From contig CM076849.1 in assembly GCA_039519185.1 (NCBI GenBank), positions 107,141,806-107,205,805 on the forward strand: DNA of 64,000 bases, read 5' to 3'. The DNA comes from Astragalus membranaceus (taxonomy: Eukaryota > Streptophyta > Magnoliopsida > Fabales > Fabaceae). This document shows positions 55,619 to 64,000 of the stretch, in pieces (the stretch's first letter is position 1; every line of letters begins with the position of its first letter). Under the pieces are notes generated by a model. The model ran no database searches, had not been told where the DNA came from, and was given only the letters and a program-made list of their open reading frames with translations. A program made the position numbers and the translations under genes.

Positions 55619-57905
55619 TTATTTTGTGGCTGCTGTTGTTATCTTCTCCTCCTCCTGCCGTGCTATCTTCTCCTCCTGCCGTGCTATCTTCTCCTCCTGC
55701 CGTGCTATCTTCTCCTCCTGCCGTGCTATCGCATCCTGCTGTTGTGCAAATTGGTCTGTCAATGACTGGATGATCCTAAGGGCCTCAGGGGACAGGCTCT
55801 CACTCGTCGAAGCTCCAGAGTCTAACATATTGCCATATATGCCCCCTGTCCCATACAAACGGCTCTTATTGCGCCCTCCAACAGCTTCCTCCCACAACAT
55901 CCGCTTCAACTTCTCCAACTCAGCGGGATCTAGTGGTAGATTAGTCTGAGACAACCGCCGGTGAAACTCCTCCTATTAAATGCATACAAAAAATACCAAA
56001 AGAATCTAAATTAAATACAACACCAGTGAAATCAAATGTAAACATGTGAGTGAAGCCCTATTAAATAGTATCTGTTAGTATAGTATATCAGTTAGTGTTA
56101 TTGATGATGTGCCATCCATTCTAGAATGATCTAAATAGAGTTATATTTCAGTTACAGCAGTGCGCATAATAAGCATGTAACTGATTTATTCAGTGAAAGA
56201 ATAAGCAGTGCGCATAATAAGCAGTGCGCATAATAAGCATGTAATATTTCAGTTTCAGTTACAGATATATAAATGCATTAGAAAAAGGAAAATTAGTTTC
56301 AGTTTCAGATATATATTTCAGTTTCAGTTTCAGATATATATTTCAGATTCAGATATATATTTCAGTTTTAGTTACAGATATATATTTCAGTTCCAGTTTC
56401 AGTTACAGATTTAACATATATAAGTATCAATTTATATAAGAAAAAAAGGAAAATTAGTTATAATGCATTAGAAAATTGATATTTGTTCCTTATCAAAAAT
56501 ATACCTGAGTAACACGAGCACGCTCCTCTACATAGTCGTCTGTGCCCCTCCTAATGTGGGTGCGGCGATGGAGCTCATCTATATGTGGCTTCCGCCCTAA
56601 CTCCTTGGACTATAATTAAAAATATAAGTTAGAAAATGGTGAATTATAATGGCATAAGGAAAAGATAAGTTTAAGTATATACCATTATCTCTGCATGCTG
56701 CAACATGGAGATACAACCTCCAGTGTGCAAGTTTCCTCCTTTTTCTGATGCCCTATTCTTCTTATTCCGCTCACACCTAGCCAAGAATTTTGGATCATTA
56801 TTCCAATGGTGAAGTAGACGATCATAGACTAGTTCTCCTATCCAATCTGGTCGACGCCCCAGCACACGGACACCTCTGAGCATATCAGCGAGTCGAAGGG
56901 CTGCTTTCTTATGAAAAAGATCCCAAACGGCGGCCTCCTGCGACTTACGCCATGCAACTTTCTTCTGCATTGTGAAAACATTTACAAGACAATGTGGTTA
57001 TCCAATAACTTAACAAGTTTTAAAAAATACGACAAACATTGTGATGATTTAAAATGTACACTTACTCTAAAAGCGTTAAAAAAATGATGTTGCTCAACCT
57101 CATTAAGCTCCTTCCAAGTAGTCCACGGATAGTGGTATAACTCGCGAATAGTCTTCCTGATAGCCTCTGCGGCTGGCTTACAAGGAAGAAACCTGCAAAG
57201 TTAGAACAATCGAAACGATTAAAACACATTATATATATATATATGACAACAATAATCAAAAAAAGTTATAAATTTTTTTACATACCCTCCACTCTCAACA
57301 CGGATGACACATCGCCCGTCGCGTAACCGAATCTCAACTTCCTCAACATCATCAACCTGATCATCATCAGGTATCGCATCATCTCCAGGTGATGGTGAAG
57401 GGGTAGGAGTAGGCACTGGCGAAGGGGTAGGAGTAGGAGTAGACATCGGACGAAGGCCAGGTACCGGAATCATTCGATATGGAGGAGTCTGTGACGGTGG
57501 AGGAGTCACCCGTGTAGATGAAGTATGACCATGTAAATCTCGGGGAGATGGGGTAGGTGACGGTGAAGGAGTCACTCGTGCAGATGAACTAGAGCCAATA
57601 TGCAAGGACCTAACCCCAGAGGTCTGCCCCCGCGTCTGCAAGGACATAACTCCAGAGGTCTGCCCTGGCGTCTGCAAGGACTTAAGTCCAGAGGTCTGCT
57701 GCTGCGTCTGTGTCTGAGGAGTCGGCAATGATCCCACTCTACCTGCTGGTGCTGGGCGTGTCTGTGTCTGTGTCGTAGGCATCTCAGAATAGTCATATGG
57801 GTCCTCGACACATATCACCTTCTTACACCGAGGGACAACTTTAGACTTCCCCTTACTATCATGCGGGGGTCTAGGTGGCGACCAATCACCTCCACCTGAT
57901 GCCAT
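55619..57905 (-). CDS. Transposase_24 (En/Spm, TnpA-like) protein, five exons, intact
   Basis: Spliced reading: exon 1 57905-57286, exon 2 57192-57066, exon 3 56964-56683, exon 4 56609-56505, exon 5 55972-55619. All introns have GT/AG ends, and the joined frame is 1488 nt with no inner stop (495 residues). The N-terminus (MASGGGDWSPPRPP) and middle are rich in Pro, Ser and Thr, with TSGVRSL-type and TPTPSPSP repeats. Exons 2-4 hold the plant En/Spm Transposase_24 domain: AIRKTIREL, PWTTWKELNE, WRKSQEAAVWDLFHKKAALR, LVYDRLLHHWNND and KKNRASEKGGNLHTGG. Exon 5 ends in a coiled coil with four perfect IARQEEK heptads. By analogy with TnpA it would bind the subterminal repeats. The start is the first Met, in a GCATGG context. 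Confidence 0.85.
55652..55735 (-). repeat. 21-bp tandem repeat coding heptads
   Basis: Four near-perfect 21-bp units (CTCCTGCCGTGCTATCTTCT on the + strand) encode repeats of IARQEEK in the coiled-coil tail. Confidence 0.9.
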
Positions 57906-58116
57906 GCTATAGAGGAAACTAACATAAACATAAATATAAACATAAACATAAACACAAACAATTCAAAAACATAAATATAAACATAACCATAAACAGAGAC
58001 AACTTCAAAATTCATGAAACAATTCAAACACAAACATAAATTACAAGACATCAAACAATTCAAACACAAACATAAATTACAAAACATTAGAAAACACAAG
58101 GATTAATTATATATAT

Positions 58117-59885
58117 CTAATCTTCCGGCCATTCATCATCTTCATCTTCTTCATCATCTTCATCAACTTCATCAACTGGAACCTCATGTGAGTCTTCTCC
58201 TTCCAAGTTGTTTGGATCCACTTCTTGACCATAGCTTTCCAAATCACGTAAGTTATAAATTGGTTCAACTTCATTAACTTCATTTACAGGTGACATATCA
58301 ACCGTCTGATAGGGAACTTCTTCCACCGACTCATCTGCTTCAATGCGAGACCTTGGCTTTGTCTTTATTGCAACACACCAACCTCGCTTGTCTCTTTGAG
58401 TTGATGGATAAGGAACATAGTACACTTGTCTCACATTCTGTGCCATTATAAACGGATCATACGCTGGATATCTTTTGTCCATCCGTATGTCCACTCTGTT
58501 ATACTTCTTATCTCTTTTGGTGCCTCTAGCTGACGGATCAAACCAGTCACAATAAAACAACACTATAGTTTTAGGATAGTCTAACACATTGTACTCTAGC
58601 CCATAAATGTGTTGGATTACACCATAATAGTCATCTTCACCTCCTTCATTGACCCCTTTTACATAAACTCCGCTATTAATTGTTGCTTTGTTTTTCGTCC
58701 ATGAGTGGGTATGAAACTTGTAGCCATTCACGAAAAATGTGTGATACTCTTTCACATTTGAATGAGGACCATCAGCTAAGTTTCTCAAGTGTTGATTGAA
58801 TGGAGTTGGTTCTTCGCAGTAAACCTACGTATGTGACATACAAATAAGTTATTTCATAAGGAACACATGATTAAGGTTGAGGAACAAGTAACTCAACACT
58901 TACTTGTTGTTTAAACCATGCTGGAAAATTTTCATATATATGAGCAGACGCTTGATCATCTCTTACGTCTCAAAATGCCACGTCATTTCCCCTGCAGTGT
59001 GCTCGGATGCAAACATTCTCTGCAACCTTGGAATTATTGGCAAGTAGAACATTGACTTCACCGGAACTGGTTTATTCTTGCTACTATTCCCCCTTTTGCG
59101 ATACCTCGGCGCATTACAAAATTTGCATTCAAGTAGCGCAGCATCATTTTTCCCAAACTCATTATCATAATACAACATGTGACCTTTCGGACAGCAATCA
59201 ATCCCAACTTAGAAACTAACCTCTTAGCCTCATAAAAAGTCTTTGGCAAATTTTCATTCATAGGCGTCACAGCTGACATCATATCACATATCAAGTCCAT
59301 TCCCACCTCAGAAGTATTACTCAATGATTTGAGAGCTAAAAGCTTTGCACAAATCGATAACTTTGAGCTTGATGACCCTTCAAACAATGGCTTGTTTGCA
59401 TCTAACAACAGATTATAAAATGTTTGTGCTTGCTCATTCGGAAGCTCATCCATGTTATCGTACTGTTGCTCCTCAAATGACACATTCACCACAAGACCGT
59501 CACAAACCATATTCTGCATCAAGTCGATTTGTTCACCACGTCCTATATCCGCGGAATTACTTGAAGAACCCCTGCAATTTTCGCCAATCAATGAGACGAC
59601 ATCAAACCCTTCTTCACCATTACTAGTCCAAATCCAATAATTGGGCCTAAACCCAATTCTCTTCAAGTGTTTAATGACCTCCGTTGGACTCTTAATCTTT
59701 CCACATTCACATTTGACGCACGGACATCGAATCCCACCTTCAACTCTAAATTGTTCTTGACTAATTGCAAAAAGAACAAACTCCCACACGCCATCTACAA
59801 AAGATTGTTTCAAACGCGCTCTTTTTGGAAACAACCTACCATACATCCAAAGGCGGTGCGAAGGAGGAAATTCCATTCTGCACAT
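58117..59885 (-). pseudogene. Tnp2-like CACTA transposase, catalytic core deleted
   Basis: The N-terminal part (59885-59058) has the transposase-associated domain (RCPCVKCECGKIKSPTEV, IKHLKRIGFRPNYW) and the first Tnp2 block (FYNLLLDANKPLFEG, LPKTFYEAKRLVSKLGL). After a 1-nt shift near 59205 it continues MLYYDNEFGKND, CKFCNAPRYRKRG and MFYLPIIPRLQRMF to MTWHFE (58975). The frame then jumps to DDQASAHIYENFPAWFKQQ, an intron at 58903-58825, and the DUF4216 region (58824-58117: NSGVYVKGVN, YYGVIQHIYGLEY, DPFIMAQNVRQVYY) with an acidic tail. The central DDE core and DUF4218 are missing, so the element cannot supply its own transposase. Confidence 0.88.
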
Positions 59886-59889
59886 TTAA

Positions 59890-62600
59890 AATTGCCGATA
59901 TATCAAATAGAGAACGATGGATGTCCATCAAGAGAGAGAACGTGAAATGTATTTAAACGATGGATGTCCACCGAGAGAGAACAAGGCATGATACATTTCA
60001 TATCATATTAGCTAATTTCAAATTAAAGAAAGCACTTAGCTAATTTCATATTAGCTAATTTCAAATTAAAACTATAGAGCTAATTTCAAATTAAAGAAAG
60101 CAAATATAGAAAAAAGGAAGAGAGGAAAGTTTTAAAAAATTGCACAAGTAAAGCAAAGGACAAACTTCCTATTTGACTCAAGTGATACTATGAATTGCAT
60201 CAAGTAAAGTTTTAAAAAAGTAAGAGAGGAAAGTTTTAAAAAATTGCACAAGTCAACTAGTCAACTAGTTTAGGTACTTGTTATAAAATCAAAAGAATTG
60301 CACAAGTCAACTAGTTTAATCCAACAATGCAATGATATGGGTAAGAAGATACAAGCAGGAAACATTGGAATAGTTATGAAACAAAAGGAAAGGGAGAAAC
60401 TTGGAAAGGTACCCGAGAGCAAGAAGAGGCCAATTTGTTGTATTTAAACCTAACCTGCAAAATGAAGTTATCAGGAACACAACCTCAACAATTAAGTGCA
60501 GAATCTATAGAAATGAAGCCTTCACACCCTATCCAAACCAGCAACACAACCTCAACAATACAACAACTAAATCTATCATATATGTAATTCATTCTAGGTG
60601 AACTTTTTAATCCCTAGTAAAGAATTCAACTATCACAAAATTATGTATACAACAGAACAGTTTCATATTACTTCCATATTACTTCATGAACAGTTTCATT
60701 ACTTTCCTATAAGGTAAGCCAAGATCCAAAGTAGAATCAATATTAGGCTATACAGCCAATTCGTGAATGTGGTTAATATTTACCAAAGCACAGGGAAATT
60801 TACAGATCCAGAACAAAAATTTCAAAAGACAGCTTCAATACAAATCAATTTTCACATTCTAGTGGATTATGAATAAGAATAAACAGCAAGTTAACCAAAA
60901 GATATGTATCCAGAAGAAAGTTGGAGTAACACCTATTTAGAAGATGAGAAAAACTGGCAGTTTGACATGTGAGATGAAGACCGATAGAAACCAGTAAGAA
61001 AAGTGGATCAAATGATAAGATAGAGAAATTCACGGGATAGAAGAAAGCCTAAGAAACTCTAAAAGAAACCAGCTATAATAGACATTTCTCTAACTGAAAA
61101 CAGTAAGCTACCAACAGGTTTAGTCCCCAATAACAATATCACAGATTCTGAAAAGGCATAGTTCATTCAAAACTAAACCCCAAAACGAAAAAGCAAGCAA
61201 TCAGGAAGAAAGAAATAACCAATATAGGCACGGGCACAACAACTAATACAATAACTGGTACACCCTATTTCCTCTAGTGCTCTTACTCATCTTTTCCAAA
61301 GCCACACAACCAAATCCAAGAAAGAAAAACAAAACAAGAAATTAAACATATTAATTGAGGAAAATTCTAAAACCTATATTGAGGCATTAACTTCTAGTGA
61401 TGATCATTCTCTAGTTGCATTAGTAAGTCTTCTATTCATGGACTTGTAGTTCATCAATGGCAGTAACTTCTCTGTTTTCCCTTTATGTACTTTTTTGTGC
61501 TGTTGAAATATTGTTGCTATAATAATCATATTTAGACACCTTGAAGATAACCTAGATGATTGGCTCACATGCAGAGGAGTTGGACAATTATTTAGATGGG
61601 TATTCATGCTTATCTCTCTAGCTATTTATGTTTGATATTTATGTGTATTGGCATTCAAATATTACAATGATGAGAATCTTGTGAATGTAAGTTAAAGGCC
61701 ACAAAAACAGATTTGACATCAAAATGCTACTAATTTTTTGGTTGCAACTGACTTGATAAATTGTGATTAATTAACTTAGCCTTGTAATGTTCTGCAACTT
61801 ATATAGAACTTTATTCATAATATTCATAATAAAGGCATAAGCCTAATGGCATTTGGATTAGGAACACACTGCTTATAACACACAATTTCAAATACCATTT
61901 TACAAATATCAACAACAGATATAGAGTGCAAACATCAAATTCATAACATCAAGGAACTCAGTCTCACACCATTAGACCTCCTAACATCAAGGAACTCAGT
62001 CTCATAATATGCGGACCTCAATTACTTGACCTCCTAACACAACGTTGTTGAGAGAATGAACAAACAAATAGATAAAAAAGAAGTGAGGCTAAAATATATC
62101 ATCCAAAGTTTAGGGTTTTAATCAATTTAGGGTTTTAATCAATTTAGGTTTTTCATCAAATAAGTTTAGGGTTTTAATCAATTTAGGTTTGATTCCAAAT
62201 CAGAGGTTCATAAGCAGCAAATAAGTTTAGGGTTTTAATCAATTTAGGTTTTTCATCAAACAATCAGGAAGAGAGAAGAAGAAAGCTACATACCTGTGCT
62301 TTAATCAGGAAGACTCAGAAGCACGCAGGAAAAGAGAAGATGAAGAAAGCTTCCGTTGATGGCTTCGCGGAGGAGGGCTTCGCTGTTCTCGCGAGAGAGA
62401 AGAAGAGAGAAGGCTTCGTGGAGGAGGGCGGTGGAGGACGGAGGAGGGCTGTGGAGGACGGAGGAGTGCGGTGGAGGACGGAGGAGTGCGGTGGAGGACG
62501 GACGAGGGCGGTGGGGGCTGGAAGAGGGCGGAGGAGAGTGAGTGACAAAAATGAAAGAGGTGTAAAATGAGAACTGATGAAGCTGCGCAGGGTTTTATGA
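59890..62600 (-). other. 5' non-coding region of the CACTA element
   Basis: 2.7 kb without a supported gene. Tandem TTAGCTAATTTCA words are at 60010-60090. Four or five TTTAGGGTTTTAATCAATTT units lie at 62109-62250; each holds TTAGGGTTT, the inverse of the plant telo-box AAACCCTAA. A purine-rich GGAGG repeat is at 62395-62535. On the - strand these lie in order from the right end toward the Tnp2-like gene, so this can be the promoter and first intron. Confidence 0.5.
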
Positions 62601-63251
62601 GACTTTATAGTTTGCGACGGATATTTTGACATTTCCGACGATAATATCCGTCGGAAATTTGCGACGGATAGAAATCTTCGTCGCAAACATGAGCGGGAAG
62701 TTTAGTGTCTGTTCTGTTGAACATTTGCGACGACGTTTTCGTCGCAAATCCGTCGGAAATTGCGACGGATAAGGATTCGTCGGAAATTTTCGCAGGAAAC
62801 AAGGTTTATTCTTGTAGTGTGATAGCTCTAGGTTTTAAAGGTTTTACATAGGGAGGTGATATCCCGGTATTGTAAGTTCTTTGGTTGTAAAGGTTTCTAG
62901 CTGAACCTGTTTTAAAAGCGAGTGATTAGTTGAAATCCCTTGGAGCATTCCTTGTGGACTGGACGTAGGCCTGTGGTTTGGCCGAACCAGTATAAATCTC
63001 TGTGTGTATTCTTCTTGCTCTTCATCTCTTTTATTTTTCTAGCAAGTTATTTTTATTGCTTTATCACTGTTATTTCAATTCAAACTTTCTTAAGCGCCTT
63101 ATTTGATCAAAATCTTTTAAAGACTTTATTTTCAATCGCAATTTTTAATTTCACAATTCACCCCCCCCCCCTCTTGTGTTTGAAGTCACTTGGTCAACAA
63201 GTGGTACCAGAGCTAGACTCTTGGTAAAGACTAACTGTCTCAAGAGGCAAG

Positions 63252-64000
63252 ATGACTTCAAACAATGACTCATTAAACAGACCCCCATCTTTCAATGGTG
63301 AAGGGTATGATTGTTGGAAAACAAGAATGAAAATTTTTGTTGAGGCTGTAGATTGTGATATTTGGGATACTGTCATAAATGGTCTGTTTGTTCCCACTCA
63401 TCTTGTTAATGATGTAATGGTGAAAAAACCTAGATCTCTTTGGACCAAAGATGAAAAAGAAAAGGTTCAATACAATTTTAAAGCTAAGAACATCATTACA
63501 ACTGCGTTAAGCATCGATGAGTTCTCTCGCGTATCACATTGTAAAACCGCCAAGGAAATGTGGGACGCCCTTCAAGTGACCCATGAAGGTACTACCGAGG
63601 TCAAAAGGGCTAGAATGAACACATTAACTCATGAGTATGAGCTATTTAGGATGAAACCGGGTGAAACCATCCAAGAACTAAACAAACGTTTCGTCCATAT
63701 AGTTAACCATCTCAGAGGCCTTGGAAAATCTTTCAAAAATGAGGATTTGACCAATAAAGTCCTACTATGCTTAAATAGAAATTGGCAACCCAAAGTGACA
63801 GCTATCTCATAATCTAAAAATTTATCATCTATGGACTTAACCACTTTGTTTGGTAAATTGCAGGAACATGAGCTCGAATTAAATCGACTCATTGAAAGTG
63901 AGGAAGGTGAAAAGAAAAATAAAAGACTTGCTCTAGAAGCATGTATCAAAGGAAGTGACACGGAAGGTTATGATAGTTCCAATGAAAGTGATGAAGACAT
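63252..64000 (+). pseudogene. SIRE gag, N-terminal half, one stop, runs off window
   Basis: The frame from ATG 63252 (MTSNNDSLNRPPSFNGEGYD) carries the copia gag domain (UBN2 family): CWKTRMKIFVEAVDCDIWD, FKAKNIITTALSIDEFSRVS, CKTAKEMWDALQVTHEGTTE, MKPGETIQELNKRFVHIVNH. TAA at 63810-63812 interrupts (probably a former Glu codon, TAIS then SKNLSSMDL), and the same frame continues to the window end with a coiled, Glu-rich part. Gag makes the particle shell. The start lies about 50 bp after the primer site. Confidence 0.88.

Larger units (their letters stand above)
54723..62819 (-). mobile_element. CACTA (En/Spm) transposon, 8.1 kb
   Basis: Terminal inverted repeats CACTACAAGAAAA (54723) and TTCTTGTAGTG (ending 62819) define the element. 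The LTR sequence on both sides shares TGAT, where a 3-bp TSD is expected (see findings). Both ends carry dense subterminal words of the GTCGCAAA/CCGTCGGAAA type. Two genes on the - strand are typical of the family: a Tnp2-like gene (59885-58117, core deleted) and a Transposase_24 gene (57905-55619, intact). It splits the LTR of the + strand SIRE and is therefore the youngest insertion at this end. Confidence 0.95.
53812..63199 (+). repeat. SIRE 5' LTR, interrupted
   Basis: The left part is 53812-54722 and the right part 62820-63199; without the insertion the LTR is about 1.29 kb, close to the 1336-bp partner copy. A TATA box (TATAAATA, 54426-54433), about nine AATCGATT-type words (54174-54392) and a C13 run before the end (63160-63172) are seen. 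Confidence 0.88.
53812..64000 (+). mobile_element. SIRE/Maximus-type copia element, + strand, 5' part
   Basis: The 5' LTR (53812-63199, split by a CACTA element), primer site (63202-63213, TGGTACCAGAGC, one base off the iMet site) and the N-terminal half of gag are present; the rest lies past the window end. The LTR starts TGTGAATATATGCC exactly like the - strand copy. It sits inside the gag of the - strand SIRE. Confidence 0.88.

Noticed and set aside
57572..58099. Frames rich in Arg/His or Cys/Leu/Phe near the Transposase_24 first exon
   Set aside because: Alternative-frame readings of the Pro/Thr repeat region and of an ACATAAA-type repeat upstream.
62315..62686. Opposing frames with Pro/Ser or Gly/Glu/Arg repeats
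   Set aside because: Product of a GGAGG purine repeat; low complexity on both strands.

Overview
This window is plant nuclear DNA, probably from a legume. Support comes from the retroelement families present (SIRE/Maximus-type Ty1/copia, Athila-like and Tat/Ogre-like Ty3/gypsy), the GGTTAAATATGTTTTTGGTC repeat word near 16758 that I know from legume genomes, spliceosomal introns, AT-rich spacers and plant-only domains (plant mobile domain, Transposase_24, DUF4216). I found no convincing host gene, RNA gene or CRISPR array. The window is a nest of transposable elements, most of them bounded here by exact terminal repeats and target-site duplications (TSDs).

Layout. 1-2111: 3' part of a + strand copia element with its 3' LTR. 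2547-16086: complete 13.5-kb Tat/Ogre-like gypsy element on the - strand (TSD CCAAT), with broken gag-pol and a multi-exon plant-mobile-domain gene on the opposite strand between integrase and the 3' LTR. 16092-20291: spacer with one LTR/PBS-like remnant. 20292-28860: complete Athila-like element (TSD GGGGG) that keeps gag, protease and a second ORF but has lost RT, RNase H and integrase; it splits a decayed ORF. 29480-38138: complete element with chromovirus-type ends and 2.3-kb LTRs (TSD AAAAA), near-identical LTRs and a decayed interior. 39221-43353: non-autonomous CACTA transposon (TSD ATC) carrying gene and LINE fragments. 44334-48508: L1-type LINE on the - strand. 48862-51424: Mutator-like transposase gene, cut by a - strand SIRE fragment (51425-53811). 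A second, + strand SIRE starts at 53812 and runs off the window; its 5' LTR is split by an 8.1-kb CACTA element (54723-62819) whose Transposase_24 gene has an intact five-exon reading frame but whose Tnp2 gene has lost its core.

Nesting order. At the right end the order is MULE, then - SIRE, then + SIRE, then CACTA. The facing SIRE LTRs form a 1.3-kb inverted repeat. The internally dead Athila-like and chromovirus-like elements still have very similar LTR pairs, so they were probably mobilised in trans by intact relatives.

Most unusual signals. First, the hexamer GTCGAA/TTCGAC saturates the whole Tat element: about 88 copies in 13.5 kb by eye, in LTRs and coding DNA, on both strands and in several codon registers, against about a dozen in the other 50 kb. 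Second, that same element carries the intron-bearing antisense mobile-domain gene with its own TATA box. Third, a CpG-dense 11-mer, TCGCGTCGCGA, is repeated in two unrelated LTR retrotransposon families here with a similar 5' flank. All coordinates and counts were read by hand.
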